Counted from the stretch's first letter, positions 1-14,172 are shown. The stretch: 64,000 nucleotides of DNA from Aquimonas sp. (GCA_022241605.1 JAKOMQ010000004.1:62001-126000); one strand, 5' to 3'. Program-made: numbers and translations. The notes: generated by a model from the letters alone, not told the origin.

Positions 1-69
1 AGCTGGGAGGAAGCTGCGCTCGGCCTCGGGATCGACCCTCTCACGGTGCGCATCAATCTGGCCGATTAG
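1..69 (+). CDS. 3' end of an unidentified gene (partial)
   Basis: Frame 1 is open from the window edge to TAG and encodes a 22-residue C-terminus ending in VRINLAD. The reading looks protein-like, but too little is present to name a family. It converges on comM with a 42-bp gap. It could be a chance open frame. Confidence 0.4.
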   Translation, partial: SWEEAALGLGIDPLTVRINLAD

Positions 70-111
70 AGGCCTGCATCCGCGCCGTGCGGAGGGCCAT
101 CCGGCAGTGCC

Positions 112-2455
<2,344 letters not shown>

Positions 2456-2595
2456 CAAGCCGCCTTCCGGGGTGAGCCTGGATGGGCGCGCGGCAAGTGC
2501 GTGCCACGGTCCATGCGCCAGGCCTGCGCACGACTGCCGCGTGCGGGAGCTGCAAACGCTGTTGGCATTCCCGTCTTGCGCGTAGCGCCCGCGGA

Positions 2596-4302
2596 TCACT
2601 GCGCTTGCGGTGCTTGCATTCCGCCTGATGCAGGGTCGGCACGCAGCGCTGCCGCGGCCATCGCCAGGGCCTCGTCGAAGCTGCTCGCCATCCCCAGCAA
2701 GTTGGGGTGGCGGCCAAAGTCCATCTGTCTCAGGATTTCCCGCGGCTGACCCTCAAGCCCGGACAGGATCACCGCCGTGCCCATCTTCTGACAGCGGTCG
2801 AGGAAGGCCTCCAGCGCGGTCACTCCCGAGGCGTCCACCAGCGGCACCTGGCGCATGCGCAGGATGAACACCCGCGGCGGCTCCCGGATCGGATCGAGGA
2901 TGCGGTCCAGGCGATCCGCGACTGCAAAAAACAGCGGCCCCCGGAAGCGACACATTTCCACGCCCTCGGGCAAGCGCTCGCGGATGTGCAGCTCGTCGCT
3001 GTCCTCCTCGTCTTCGTCCGCAGGCGCCTGCACGCGGACGCTCTCGCCCATGCGGTGCATGAACACGAAGGCCGCCAACACCACGCCCACCTCGATGGCG
3101 ATGGTCAGGTCCACCGCCACGGTCAGCGCGAAGGTCACCAGCAGTACGACCCGATCGCCGGCCGGTGCACGCAGCAGCTGCCGGAAGCGATGCACCTCGG
3201 CCATGTTCCAGGCCACGACCAGCAGCAGGGCCGCCAACACTGGCAGCGGCACGTAGGCCATCAGCGGCGACAGCAGCAGCATGAACATCAGCAGGAAACC
3301 GGAATGCGCGATGCCGGCGATCGGTGAGCGCGCCCCCGCGCGTACGTTGGTGGCGGTGCGCGCCAGCGCGCCGGTGGCCGGCAGGCCGCCGATCAGCGCC
3401 GAGGCCGCGTTGGCCACGCCCTGAGCGACCAACTCGGCGTTGGGTCGATGGCGGCCGCCGGTCATGCCATCGGCGACCACCGCCGACAGCAGCGATTCGA
3501 CGCCGGCGAGGAAGGCGATGGTCAGGGCTGCCGGCAGCAGCTCCAACGTGCGTTCGAACGGGATGTTGGGCATCGACAGCTCGGGCAGCGCCGAGGGCAG
3601 GGCGCCGAAGCTGCTGCCGATGGTCGGAACCGGCAGCAGCAGCGCCGCGAGGCTGCCGCCAATCACCACGATCAGAAAGGCCGGCCAGCGCGGGCGATGG
3701 CGCTTCAGCATCGCCAGCGCCAGCAGGCCCGCCGCACACAGCCCTGCTGCCGCCGGCTGCCAGCTCGGCAGATGCTCCCAGTAGGCCAGCCAGCGCGCCA
3801 CGAACTCGCCCGGCACCTGGTCCATGCGCAGGCCCAGCGCGTCCTTGACCTGGCTGGCGAAGATGCTGACCGCGATGCCGGCGGTGAATCCGGTGATAAC
3901 TGGCTGCGGCATGTAGCGCAGCAGCGCGCCCACCCGCAGCAGGCCGGCGGCGATCAGGATCAGGCCTGCCAGCAGCGTGCAGAGAATCAGGCCCTCGTAG
4001 CCGAAACGCTCGATGACGTTGAACACCACCGGGATGAACGCCGCGGTGGGGCCGCCGATCTGCACCCGCGATCCACCCAGCGCCGAGATCAGGAAGCCCG
4101 CCACGATGGCGGTGTGCAGGCCGCGCTCTGGCGTGGTGCCCGAGGCGATCGCAAGCGCCATCGCCAGCGGCAGGGCGACGATGGCCACGGTGAGCCCCGC
4201 CACCAGGTCGGCACGCAGGTCGCGCGCGCCATAGCCGCGCTGCAGGCTGCTGGCGAGCTGGGGCAGGTAGTCCTGCAGCGCGCGCGGCAGCCGGGAAGGC
4301 AT
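2596..4302 (-). CDS. SulP-family anion transporter with STAS domain
   Basis: A 568-aa SLC26/SulP membrane transporter. The membrane core runs from about residue 28 to 420 and has the family opening DLRADLVAGLTVAIVALPLA and the motif GSRVQIGGPTAAFIPV. A cytoplasmic STAS domain follows (about 445-550) with PLVDASGVTALEAF. SulP members carry sulfate, bicarbonate or C4-dicarboxylates, and the substrate cannot be read from sequence. An acidic DEDEEDSDE linker separates core and STAS domain. It starts 6 bp after the stop of a small lipoprotein gene, so the two are probably cotranscribed. It converges on the P-II gene. Confidence 0.92.
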   Translation of the reverse strand: MPSRLPRALQDYLPQLASSLQRGYGARDLRADLVAGLTVAIVALPLAMALAIASGTTPERGLHTAIVAGFLISALGGSRVQIGGPTAAFIPVVFNVIERFGYEGLILCTLLAGLILIAAGLLRVGALLRYMPQPVITGFTAGIAVSIFASQVKDALGLRMDQVPGEFVARWLAYWEHLPSWQPAAAGLCAAGLLALAMLKRHRPRWPAFLIVVIGGSLAALLLPVPTIGSSFGALPSALPELSMPNIPFERTLELLPAALTIAFLAGVESLLSAVVADGMTGGRHRPNAELVAQGVANAASALIGGLPATGALARTATNVRAGARSPIAGIAHSGFLLMFMLLLSPLMAYVPLPVLAALLLVVAWNMAEVHRFRQLLRAPAGDRVVLLVTFALTVAVDLTIAIEVGVVLAAFVFMHRMGESVRVQAPADEDEEDSDELHIRERLPEGVEMCRFRGPLFFAVADRLDRILDPIREPPRVFILRMRQVPLVDASGVTALEAFLDRCQKMGTAVILSGLEGQPREILRQMDFGRHPNLLGMASSFDEALAMAAAALRADPASGGMQAPQAQ

Positions 4303-4308
4303 GCGGCC

Positions 4309-4737
4309 TCAGCCCTTGGGCGTGATGTCGGGCAGCCCGCTGGTCAGCCACCAGCGCCGGGCTTCAGCGTCCCAGCGCCAGTGCTCCTGCACCGTCATCA
4401 CCCGCTCGACCTGGGTGTGGATGTTGATCAGCCGGACTTCCACCGTTTGCCGCAGCTCGCCCGGCACCGGCGTTTCGCTGGTCCTGACCGTATAGCCCGT
4501 GAACTGGATCTGGGCGTATCGCTCGAAGTCCAGCGCGCGCATCGGTTTGCTCTCGCGCAGCTTCGGGTCCACGTACTGGTAGGCCACGTCCACGCTGTTG
4601 AAGCGGATTGCCCCGGCGTAGCGGAACAGCGATGACTCGAGCTGGATGCGGTCGCCCGAGGTGCTGGCGCAGCCCGCGGCCAGCGCGATCAGCAGCAGGC
4701 AGAGCAGCAGGGCGAATCGGTTCGCGCGAATCGGCAC
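4309..4737 (-). CDS. Conserved lipoprotein of unknown function upstream of SulP
   Basis: A GTG start at 4737 gives a 142-aa protein with a short basic start, a Leu-rich segment and a lipobox LAAGC with Cys23, so it is predicted to be lipidated and membrane-anchored. An ATG at 4800 in the same frame would add 21 polar residues before the signal peptide and has no ribosome site; GTG 4737 has GGGAA upstream and a normal lipoprotein length. The mature part has no motif I recognise and ends in a Trp-rich stretch (EHWRWDAEARRWWL). It is probably the first gene of a two-gene unit with the SulP transporter. Confidence 0.75.
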   Translation of the reverse strand: MPIRANRFALLLCLLLIALAAGCASTSGDRIQLESSLFRYAGAIRFNSVDVAYQYVDPKLRESKPMRALDFERYAQIQFTGYTVRTSETPVPGELRQTVEVRLINIHTQVERVMTVQEHWRWDAEARRWWLTSGLPDITPKG

Positions 4738-4823
4738 GATGAGTTCCCGGATCGGAGAAGGCTTGGATTCTGCGCCAAGCGGCGCCGATCGTGAAGCCAC
4801 GGCGAAGCCGCTAAAGTGGCGCC

Positions 4824-6077
4824 ATGACGCCCGAGCTGGCCCATCACATCGCGCTGGACGCCCGCCTGGTGCAGGCGGTTAGCGGCATTCGCCTGCTGTC
4901 TTCGGTGAGCTGGCCGGCGCGCGAGCAGCAGGGATTCCTGGAGGCCTGGGCCCGCGGCCAGCCGCGACTCCCGATGCCTGAGTACACGCCCAGCGACCTG
5001 TCCGCCGAGCGGACCGAGCTGTCCGCGATCCATGCGGCTGCCGATCCGGGCCATCCGCTGGGTGAATACCTGCAGCGCAGCGCCGAGAGCTGGCTGCATG
5101 CGGCGTGGCTGATCGAGGCGGCGGGCAGCGCGGCCACCAGCTGGCATTCGATCCAGATCTTCGGCCGTCCGGGCGATGCACTGCCGGGCTCGAAGTTCAC
5201 CAATATCGACGCCGCCCGCCATTTCATCGAAATTGCCGACGAGGTCAGCGGCGCGCTGCCGATCGAGGAGACCGACGAGGCGTACACCGCCGAGGCGATG
5301 GCGGCCGAGCTGCAGGCTTCGCTGGATGCTTTTTTCGTGGGCCATCGGGTGCGGGTGGAGGTGGACCCCGAGCTGATCGCCAAGGCGGCCGCCGGCCCCA
5401 CCCGCATCCGCCTGCGCGGAGGCGCCACCTTCAGCGAGTACGACCTGCGCCAGCTGCTGGAGCATGAGGCCTTCGTGCATTCGCTGACCGCGCTGAACGG
5501 CCGCGAGCAGCCCCATCTGCGCAGTCTGGCGCGCAGCGCACCGCGGGTGACCGCCACCCAGGAAGGCCTGGCCACCTTTGCCGAGCTGATTACCGGCGCC
5601 ATCGACCTGCCGCGGCTCAAGCGCCTGTCCCTGCGCATCCTGGCGATCGACATGGCGCTGTCGGGCGCCGATTTCATCGAGGTGTTCCGCTTCTTCCTGG
5701 AGTCGGGGCAGACCGAGTCCGAGAGCTTCGCCTCGGCCCAGCGCGTGTTCCGCGGCTGCCCCACCGGCGGCGGTGCCGCCTTCACCAAGGACGCGGTCTA
5801 CCTGCAGGGCATGCTCAGCGTGCACACCTTCTTCCGCTGGACCCTGCGCCACCGCCGACCGCGCCTGGCCCACCTGCTGTTCGCCGGCAAGATGGCCCTG
5901 CATGACGTGTTCACCCTGGAGCCGCTGTTCGAGGACGGGGTGATTGCCGAGCCGCTGTACCTGCCGCCTTGGGCGCAGCGGGCGAACGGGCTGGCGGGGG
6001 TGCTGGCGTTCTCGCTGTTCGCCAACCGGATCCGGATGGATCGGGTCGAGGCGGAGGACCTGACCCTCGGGCTGTAG
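4824..6077 (+). CDS. DUF1704 / QEGLA-motif zinc metallopeptidase family protein
   Basis: A 417-aa protein of the family named flavohemoglobin expression-modulating QEGLA motif protein (DUF1704). The eukaryotic MATCAP tubulin carboxypeptidases belong to the same fold family. An HExxxH metal site is visible as HEAFVH at 214-219, and the namesake QEGLA lies at 246-250 followed by TFAEL. Both are intact, so catalysis is likely. The bacterial substrate is unknown. It is transcribed divergently from the lipoprotein-SulP pair with an 86-bp gap. The family name's link to flavohemoglobin rests on one early report, and no hmp gene is nearby. Confidence 0.88.
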   Translation: MTPELAHHIALDARLVQAVSGIRLLSSVSWPAREQQGFLEAWARGQPRLPMPEYTPSDLSAERTELSAIHAAADPGHPLGEYLQRSAESWLHAAWLIEAAGSAATSWHSIQIFGRPGDALPGSKFTNIDAARHFIEIADEVSGALPIEETDEAYTAEAMAAELQASLDAFFVGHRVRVEVDPELIAKAAAGPTRIRLRGGATFSEYDLRQLLEHEAFVHSLTALNGREQPHLRSLARSAPRVTATQEGLATFAELITGAIDLPRLKRLSLRILAIDMALSGADFIEVFRFFLESGQTESESFASAQRVFRGCPTGGGAAFTKDAVYLQGMLSVHTFFRWTLRHRRPRLAHLLFAGKMALHDVFTLEPLFEDGVIAEPLYLPPWAQRANGLAGVLAFSLFANRIRMDRVEAEDLTLGL

Positions 6078-6293
6078 CAGGCACCTCGGTGCAGCGTGTT
6101 GCGCCCCCCCTCTTGCCCCGCTGTCCTTGTGTCCAGGTTCGCGCGCGCAGGCGCTCCGGCGGGATCGCACGTCCGAAGCTTGATGACGCCGCGTGCAGCC
6201 CTGCCTATCGCCGTGCTCGCCGGCATGCCCGGCCGAAGCCGCGCCATGGCGCTACCATGGAAGACCCCGCTGCCCAGACCCGAAGCCCCCGAC

Positions 6294-8576
6294 ATGTCCG
6301 ACAACGACGCCTTCAAGCAAGCCGCTCTCGATTACCACCGCCAGCACCCGCCCGGAAAGATCAAGGTCAGCCCGACCAAGGCCCTGGTCAACCAGCGTGA
6401 CCTGGCCCTGGCCTACTCGCCGGGCGTGGCCTTCGCCTGCGAGGCCATCGTCGAGGACCCCAACCAGGCCTCCACGGTCACCGCGCGCGGCAATCTGGTG
6501 GCGGTGATCAGCAACGGCACCGCGGTGCTGGGCCTGGGCAACATCGGCCCGCTGGCGTCCAAGCCGGTGATGGAGGGCAAGGGCGTGCTGTTCCAGAAGT
6601 TCGCCGGCATCGACGTGTTTGACATCGAGGTGGACGAGAACGACCCCGACAGGCTGGTCGACATCATCGCCGCGCTGGAGCCCACTTTCGGCGGAGTGAA
6701 TCTGGAGGACATCAAGGCGCCGGAGTGCTTCATCGTCGAGCGCAAGCTGCGCGAGCGGATGAAGATCCCGGTGTTCCACGACGATCAGCACGGCACCGCC
6801 ATCATCGTCGGCTCGGCGGTGCTGAACGCGCTGCACGTGGTCGGCAAGAAGATCGAGGAGGTCAAGCTGGCCACCTCCGGCGCCGGGGCCGCCGGCATCG
6901 CCTGCCTCGACATGCTGGTGGCGCTGGGCCTGAAGCCGGAGAACATCCTGGCGGTCGATCGCGACGGAGTGCTGCACGCTGGCCGCACCGATCTCGACCC
7001 CGACAAGCAGCGTTACGCGCGCGACACCGGGGCGCGGACACTGGCCGACATCCTGGTGGGCGCCGACCTGTTCCTGGGCCTGTCGGCCGGCAACATCCTG
7101 AAGCCGGAGATGCTGGCGACCATGGCCGAGCGTCCAGTGGTGCTGGCGCTGGCCAACCCGACGCCGGAGATCGACCCCGCGCTGGCGCGGGCGACCCGCC
7201 CGGACTGCATCATCGCCACCGGACGCTCGGACTACCCGAACCAGGTCAACAACGCGCTCTGCTTCCCCTACATCTTCCGCGGCGCGCTCGACGTCGGCGC
7301 CACCACCATCAACGAGGCGATGAAGCTGGCCTGCGTGAGGGCCATCGCCGAACTGGCGCGTCGTGAGGTTTCGGACCTCGGTGGCGCCTATGCCGGCGAG
7401 ACCCCGAGCTTCGGCCCGGAGTACCTGATTCCGCGGCCCTTCGATCCGCGCCTGCTGACCTCGCTGGCGCCGGCCGTGGCCGAGGCGGCGATGGCTTCGG
7501 GTGTGGCCGCTCGTCCGATCATGGACATGGAGGCCTATCGCGAGCGACTCAATACCTTCGTCTTCCGCACCGGCCTGCTGATGAAGCCGGTGGTGGATCG
7601 CGCCCGCGCCAATCTGCAGCGCGTGGCCTATGCCGAAGGCGAGGAGGAAGTGGTGCTGCGCGCGGTGCAGACCGTGGTCGACGAGCGCATCGCGCGTCCG
7701 ATCCTGATCGGTCGGCCGGCGGTGATCGAGGCCCGCATCGAGCGCCTCGGCCTGCGCATCCGCCCCGGCGTGGACGTCGACATCACCAACATCGACGACG
7801 ACCCGCGCTTCAACGACTACTGGCAGCTCTACCATCAGATCATGCAGCGCCGCGGCGTGACCCCGGCTGCGGCCAAGGCAGTGGTGCGCTCGCGCGCCAC
7901 CGTAATCGCCTCGCTGATGGTCCGCCGCGGCGAAGCCGACGCTCTGCTCTGTGGCCTCGTCGGCCGCTATCAGAAGAAGGCCAAGCACGTGCTGGACGTG
8001 CTCGGCACCGACCAGGGCGAGGACAAGGTCGCGGCGCTGTCGGCGGTGCTCAACGACAAGGGCGTGTTCTTCTTCACTGATACCCACATGCAGGTCGATC
8101 CCAGCGCGGACCAGATCGCCGAAAGCGCGCTGCAGGCCTCCTATCGCCTCAAGCTGTTCGGCATCGAGCCCAAGGTGGCCCTGATCAGCCACAGCAATTT
8201 CGGCAGTCACGACACCCCCAGCGCGATCAAGATGCGCGAGGCGCTGAAGAAGATCCGCGTGCGCGCGCCGAAGCTGGAGGTGGAGGGCGAGATGCACGTG
8301 GACGCTGCGCTGAACGAGGAGATCCGCGAGCGCCTGTTCCCGGAGTCGCGCCTGAAGGGGCGCGCCAACCTGATGGTGTTCCCGAGCCTCGACGCCGCCA
8401 ACACCGCCTACAACCTGGTGCGCAGCATGACCGACGGCGTGGGCCTCGGGCCCATCCTGATGGGCGTCTCGCACAGCGCCCATGTGCTCACGCCTTCCGC
8501 CACCGTCCGTCGCGTAGTCAACATGAGCGCGATCGCCGCGGTCGAAGCCCAGATCCGCAGCGGCATGAAGAGCTGA
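6294..8576 (+). CDS. maeB: NADP-dependent malic enzyme with phosphotransacetylase-like C-terminus (MaeB)
   Basis: A 760-aa two-domain protein that converts malate to pyruvate and CO2 with NADP. The malic domain (about 1-430) has [14 protein letters not shown], the metal/nucleotide region [10 protein letters not shown], and [18 protein letters not shown]. The C-terminal 330 residues resemble phosphotransacetylase, ending with [16 protein letters not shown]. In E. coli MaeB this domain is regulatory, binding acetyl-CoA, and that role is assumed here. The frame is open upstream to 6096, but ATG 6294 ([15 protein letters not shown]) gives the family length. The 216 bp before it hold no gene I can support. 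It converges on ettA across a strong terminator. Confidence 0.95.
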   Translation: MSDNDAFKQAALDYHRQHPPGKIKVSPTKALVNQRDLALAYSPGVAFACEAIVEDPNQASTVTARGNLVAVISNGTAVLGLGNIGPLASKPVMEGKGVLFQKFAGIDVFDIEVDENDPDRLVDIIAALEPTFGGVNLEDIKAPECFIVERKLRERMKIPVFHDDQHGTAIIVGSAVLNALHVVGKKIEEVKLATSGAGAAGIACLDMLVALGLKPENILAVDRDGVLHAGRTDLDPDKQRYARDTGARTLADILVGADLFLGLSAGNILKPEMLATMAERPVVLALANPTPEIDPALARATRPDCIIATGRSDYPNQVNNALCFPYIFRGALDVGATTINEAMKLACVRAIAELARREVSDLGGAYAGETPSFGPEYLIPRPFDPRLLTSLAPAVAEAAMASGVAARPIMDMEAYRERLNTFVFRTGLLMKPVVDRARANLQRVAYAEGEEEVVLRAVQTVVDERIARPILIGRPAVIEARIERLGLRIRPGVDVDITNIDDDPRFNDYWQLYHQIMQRRGVTPAAAKAVVRSRATVIASLMVRRGEADALLCGLVGRYQKKAKHVLDVLGTDQGEDKVAALSAVLNDKGVFFFTDTHMQVDPSADQIAESALQASYRLKLFGIEPKVALISHSNFGSHDTPSAIKMREALKKIRVRAPKLEVEGEMHVDAALNEEIRERLFPESRLKGRANLMVFPSLDAANTAYNLVRSMTDGVGLGPILMGVSHSAHVLTPSATVRRVVNMSAIAAVEAQIRSGMKS

Positions 8577-8592
8577 ACACGCGCGGTACCCG

Positions 8593-8634
8593 TGCAAACC
8601 AAGACCCCCGCGAATACGGGGGTCTTGGTTTGCA
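8593..8634. terminator. Bidirectional terminator between maeB and ettA
   Basis: A perfect 18-bp stem (8593-8610 with 8617-8634) closes a 6-nt loop, CGAATA. The stem has five C:G pairs flanked by A/T-rich arms, so a U-rich tract lies in the 3' arm on the plus strand and also on the minus strand. It sits between the two convergent stop codons, as expected for a shared terminator. Confidence 0.85.
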
Positions 8635-8660
8635 GCGATGGGTGGCGCCACGGTGACCGA

Positions 8661-10322
<1,662 letters not shown>

Positions 10323-10441
10323 GGCGGGGTCCTGTCGAGGCAAGGCGCGCGCGTGCAGGCGCTGCGGAATGCAGCGGCACGGAATTCGCTCGCGTAACCT
10401 CGGGATTTTAGCAGGTTCCCCGGAAGCCTCCGGGCCGCGTC

Positions 10442-11410
10442 CTATCCCGGGAAGCGGGCGGTCACCTCGGAGGCGCGCGGAATCGCCAAGGCCGCACCGC
10501 GCCGCTCGGTAGACAGTGCGGCGACGCGTCCGGCCTGACGCACGGCCTCAGCGAAAGGGGCCGCAGGATCCTGCGCCAGCGCAGCGGCCAGCGCGCCGGT
10601 GAAGGCGTCGCCGGCGCCGGTGGTATCGATCGCCTTCACGCGCTGCGCGGGGCTGCGATAGCAGGGCTGTGCATCGCCACGGCGCTGGTCCGCCGCGTGC
10701 GAGACGAAGGCACCGCGCGCGCCAAGGGTCATCACCACGGTGCCGGCGTGCAGCTGACGGCAAAGCGCGTGCAGCTGCGAGTCCTCCAGCGTCGCTACGT
10801 TGTCTGCAGCGGGCGCGTCCAGCCCGCGCAGGCGCAGCAGATGCACGAATTCGGTTTCGTTGGGCGTGATCAGGTCGGCGCCGTCGACCAGCTCCAGATC
10901 AGCCTCGTCCACCGGCGGTGCCGGATTGTGCAGGCAGAGCACGCCGGCGGCGCGGGCGATGCGCTGGGCCGCCACTACAGCCGCATAGCTGACCTCATGC
11001 TGGGTCACCAGCACCCGAGCCGCGCGGAGGACCGCGGCCTGTGCCTCGACGTGGGCGACGCCCAAGGCGGCGTTGGCGCCGGGCCCGACCACGATCAGGT
11101 TCTGGCCGCTGTCCTGGACCAGGATCGCAGCGGTGCCGGTGGCAAGCTCGGCATGGGTCTCGCAGTGCAGGGCCAGGCCCTCGGCCAGCGCCAGCTCGCG
11201 CATGCCTCGGGCCAGGGCGTCGTCGCCCAGCGCGCCGATGAAATGCGTAGCGACGCCCTGGCGCAGGCAGGCGATGGCTTGATTGAATCCCTTGCCGCCG
11301 GGGCCGGTGTCGAATGCGCCCAGCCGGGTTTCGCCGGGCACCGGGAAGCGTGCGCAGCGCCAGACCATGTCCTGGTTGTAGCTGCCAACGACGGCGACTC
11401 GTACCGGCAC
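10442..11410 (-). CDS. rbsK: Ribokinase (PfkB family)
   Basis: A 322-aa PfkB-family sugar kinase, most like ribokinase, phosphorylating D-ribose with ATP. The N-terminal signature GPGGKGFNQAIA and the C-terminal DTTGAGDAFTGALAAALA, which holds the catalytic Asp and anion hole, are both intact. It starts 4 bp after the stop of a nucleoside transporter gene on the same strand. That suggests its ribose comes from imported nucleosides after hydrolysis, not from an Rbs ABC transporter. Other PfkB substrates cannot be excluded. Confidence 0.88.
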   Translation of the reverse strand: MPVRVAVVGSYNQDMVWRCARFPVPGETRLGAFDTGPGGKGFNQAIACLRQGVATHFIGALGDDALARGMRELALAEGLALHCETHAELATGTAAILVQDSGQNLIVVGPGANAALGVAHVEAQAAVLRAARVLVTQHEVSYAAVVAAQRIARAAGVLCLHNPAPPVDEADLELVDGADLITPNETEFVHLLRLRGLDAPAADNVATLEDSQLHALCRQLHAGTVVMTLGARGAFVSHAADQRRGDAQPCYRSPAQRVKAIDTTGAGDAFTGALAAALAQDPAAPFAEAVRQAGRVAALSTERRGAALAIPRASEVTARFPG

Positions 11411-11414
11411 GGTG

Positions 11415-12686
11415 TCAGCCCGCGAACTGGGTGAGCACGCCCGCGATCGTCGCGGTCATGAAGGTGGCCAGCGACCCGCCCAGCACCGCTTTCAGGCCAA
11501 ACCGGGCCAGATCCCCGCGGCGCTCCGGGGCGATGCCGCCAATGCCGCCAAGCTGGATCGCGATCGAACTGAAATTGGCGAAGCCGCACAGCGCATAGGT
11601 GGCGATCAGGACCGACTGGTCGGAGAGCCCGGCGGCGATCTCGGACAGCTGGCTGTAAGCCACGAATTCGTTCAGCACCACCTTGGTGCCGATCAGGCCG
11701 CCGACGCTGACTGCGTCCGCCCAGGGCACGCCGATCAGCCAGGCGATGGGCGCCAGCACGTAGCCGAGGATGGTGGCCATGCCGAGGTCGCGCCCCAGCC
11801 AGGCCGAGAGGCCGGTGACTTCGCCGAGCTTGCCCAGCGGCCAGTCAATCAGCGCGATCAGGGCGATGAAGGCCAGCAGCATGGCGCCGACGTTCAGCGC
11901 GAGGCGCAAGCCGTCGGAGGCGCCGGCGGCGGCGGCGTCGATCACGTTGGCGGTGTTCTTCTCCACCGACACCCGCACTTCGCCGCGGGTCAGCGGCTCG
12001 CCGGTCTCCGGGCACAGGATCTTGGCGATCACGATGGTGGCCGGCGCGGCCATGATGCTGGCGGTGATCAGGTGCTTGGCGAAGTAGGCCTGTTCAACGG
12101 GGTCGTTGCCGCCCAGCATGATCACGTAGGCCCCAAGCACGCCGCCGGCGATCGTCGCCATGCCGCCGATCATCAAGGTCAGCAGCTCCGAGCGGGTCAT
12201 GCCGGCGATGTAGGGCTTGACCACCAGCGGCGCCTCGGTCTGGCCGATGAAGGCGTTGGCGCAGACCGACAGCGTCTCGGCGCCGGAGACACGCATGAGT
12301 TTGGTGATCACCCAGGCCATGCCCTTGACGATCAGCTGCATGATGCCGAGGTGGTAGAGCACGCCCATCAGCGCGGCGAAGAAGATGATGGTCGGCAGCA
12401 CCTGGAAGGCGAACACGAAGCCGAACTTCGACACGTCCACGAAGTCGCCGAAAATGAAGCGCGAGCCGGCGGCGGTGAACCCCAGCAGCTGCACGAAGCC
12501 CTCGCTGAGCGCACCGAACACCAGCGTGCCCCAGGGCGTGAGCAGCACGAAGCAGGCGAATACGATCTGCAGGCCCAGGCCGGTGGCCACCAGCCGCCAG
12601 TCGACGCGCCAGCGCTGCTCTGAGAACAGCCAGGCGATGCCCAGCAGCGAGGTGAGGCCGAACAGGCCGAACAGGATGTGCTGCAT
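11415..12686 (-). CDS. nupC: NupC-type concentrative nucleoside transporter
   Basis: A 423-aa CNT-family H+ or Na+/nucleoside symporter. The family core motif is GQTEAPLVVKPYIAGMTRSE, near residue 147, with the second conserved region VGGLIGTKVVLNEFVAY. Hydrophobic segments run through the length with two re-entrant regions, as in the family. It heads a two-gene unit with the ribokinase (4-bp gap), consistent with import and use of nucleoside ribose. The nucleoside range cannot be told from sequence. Confidence 0.93.
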   Translation of the reverse strand: MQHILFGLFGLTSLLGIAWLFSEQRWRVDWRLVATGLGLQIVFACFVLLTPWGTLVFGALSEGFVQLLGFTAAGSRFIFGDFVDVSKFGFVFAFQVLPTIIFFAALMGVLYHLGIMQLIVKGMAWVITKLMRVSGAETLSVCANAFIGQTEAPLVVKPYIAGMTRSELLTLMIGGMATIAGGVLGAYVIMLGGNDPVEQAYFAKHLITASIMAAPATIVIAKILCPETGEPLTRGEVRVSVEKNTANVIDAAAAGASDGLRLALNVGAMLLAFIALIALIDWPLGKLGEVTGLSAWLGRDLGMATILGYVLAPIAWLIGVPWADAVSVGGLIGTKVVLNEFVAYSQLSEIAAGLSDQSVLIATYALCGFANFSSIAIQLGGIGGIAPERRGDLARFGLKAVLGGSLATFMTATIAGVLTQFAG

Positions 12687-12913
12687 GAAACCCCCGGGGC
12701 GGGCGCGGGCGGATGGCGCGCCTGGAACTGTCTGGGCGGACCGCGGGCTTCAGGCCGCGGAGCGATGTGGCGGGGCAGGTTAGGGCAGGGCCGCCGGGGT
12801 GACAAGCGAAGCCGAACCGGGCGGGCCTCGGCCGCGCACTGGTCGAGCACTGCCAGAGGCGTCCGGCCTGTGGCAAGGTGATGAACCGATCCTCGCGATG
12901 GCCGAGCTTGCGC

Positions 12914-13669
12914 ATGTTCACCCAATGCCCCCACTGCCTGAGCGTGCATGCGCTGACCGCCGCCGATCTTGCGGTTGGTCGCGGACGCCTGCGCTGTGGC
13001 GTCTGCGAGACTGAATTCGACGCCCTCGAGCGACTGGCGGATACCGCGCCACAGGCCGCATCGGGGCTGCGCCGCTCCGAGGCTGCGCCGCCACGGGTGA
13101 TCGCGGCGGCCGAGTTGGGCATGGCACCGGCGGATCCGGCGCGGCCAAAGTCTGCCGCAATATCCGAACCGGCCTTCACGCGCGGGTTGCGCAACCGCGC
13201 GCCCCTGCGCAGCGGGCCATGGTGGTTGGCCAGCGCTGCCCTTGGCCTGTTGCTGTCAACCCAGATCGTGCTGGCACAGCGCGCGGAGCTCAGCCAGGAT
13301 CCGAGTCTGCGGCCGTGGCTGCAGCGCCTCTGTTCAGCGTTCGGCTGCGATCTCCCGGCCTACAGCGACCCGACGCAGATCCGCTTGCTGCATCGTGATG
13401 TGGGTCCGCACCCGTCGGTCCCGGATGCCCTGCTGGTAACTGCCAGCTTCCGCAGCGAGGCGCCCTGGCCCCAAGCCTGGCCGGTGCTGGAGCTCAGCAT
13501 GTCCGACCTTGAGGGGAGACTGGTGGCCCTGCGGCGCTTCGGCGTCAGCGAATACCTCGGCCAGCCGCCCGAGCAGCCGACGCTGCCGCCCGGGCAGCCG
13601 GTGATGGTGGAGCTCGAACTGCTTGACCCGGGCAATCAGGCCATCGCCTTCGAGTTCGGATTTCTCTAG
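12914..13669 (+). CDS. DUF3426 zinc-ribbon membrane protein (MJ0042 family)
   Basis: A 251-aa protein with an N-terminal zinc ribbon, FTQCPHC and LRCGVCETEF (two CxxC pairs), a linker, one membrane span near residues 103-122 (WWLASAALGLLLSTQIVLA) and a C-terminal DUF3426 domain. The family function is unknown; in relatives the gene often lies near prmA, which is absent here. ATG 12914 places the zinc ribbon at the extreme N-terminus as in the family; an upstream ATG at 12878 would add 12 residues without resemblance. It is divergent from nupC across 227 bp with no other gene. Confidence 0.88.
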   Translation: MFTQCPHCLSVHALTAADLAVGRGRLRCGVCETEFDALERLADTAPQAASGLRRSEAAPPRVIAAAELGMAPADPARPKSAAISEPAFTRGLRNRAPLRSGPWWLASAALGLLLSTQIVLAQRAELSQDPSLRPWLQRLCSAFGCDLPAYSDPTQIRLLHRDVGPHPSVPDALLVTASFRSEAPWPQAWPVLELSMSDLEGRLVALRRFGVSEYLGQPPEQPTLPPGQPVMVELELLDPGNQAIAFEFGFL

Positions 13670-14172
13670 CGAGAATGTGATCAGCTTCATCCGGGAGCTG
13701 ATCAGACGTCGCGCGTCCGGCCCCGGCCCAAACGCGCTCTCGCTGACTCAGGCGCTTGTCTGCTCGATTGGCGGGAGCGCGATCCATGGCGCTCAGGAAG
13801 CTCCCATGGATCAGAGCTGCCCTCGCCTGCCGCGGCAGACAAATCGTCAGCTGGCCGGTCTCGGGTCTGGATGCCGATCAGGGTGCAAGCATCAGCCGCA
13901 GTGGGGCTGTGGCGACGATGCGCAACGTCGAGCCACGCCCAAAGACGCCTTCAGTCGCCGGTGGATTGTCGCGCGCGGCATACGGGATCCGAGGGCATCC
14001 CGGCGCGTCTGCGGGTTCCAGCCCGCAGCCTGCAGGCAGCCTGCGAAGACGTCGTTTTTCCGACCCCAAGGCAAGCCGGAAAGCCGGCGCGGGGAATGCG
14101 ACTTGCGCCGTCTGGCGGCCCGGCTGGCCGCTGCTACACTCCGGTCCCGGCCTCCGAGATCCAAGCCTTGCA
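13670..14172. other. 503-bp gene-free stretch with two inverted repeats
   Basis: No reading frame here shows family resemblance. Two perfect 9-bp inverted repeats are visible: TGATCAGCT at 13678-13686 with its complement at 13696-13704, just after the zinc-ribbon stop, and GATCCATGG at 13781-13789 with its complement at 13804-13812. Neither is followed by a T tract. The remainder looks like decayed sequence. The promoter of the following gene is probably at its right end. Confidence 0.5.
14132..14140 (+). promoter_or_regulatory. Extended -10 promoter for the cNMP-GGDEF gene
   Basis: TGC-TACACT, an extended -10 (TGn plus hexamer), lies 32 bp upstream of the start codon. No good -35 is found 17 bp before it, which an extended -10 can tolerate. 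Confidence 0.4.

Noticed and set aside
6252-8651. A 799-aa open frame on the minus strand
   Set aside because: It is the antisense shadow of maeB in high-GC codon bias, His/Gln/Arg-rich with no family resemblance.
13670-14172. A hidden gene in the 503-bp gap
   Set aside because: The frames present have no start with a ribosome site, no domain resemblance, and run out of frame with the downstream gene.
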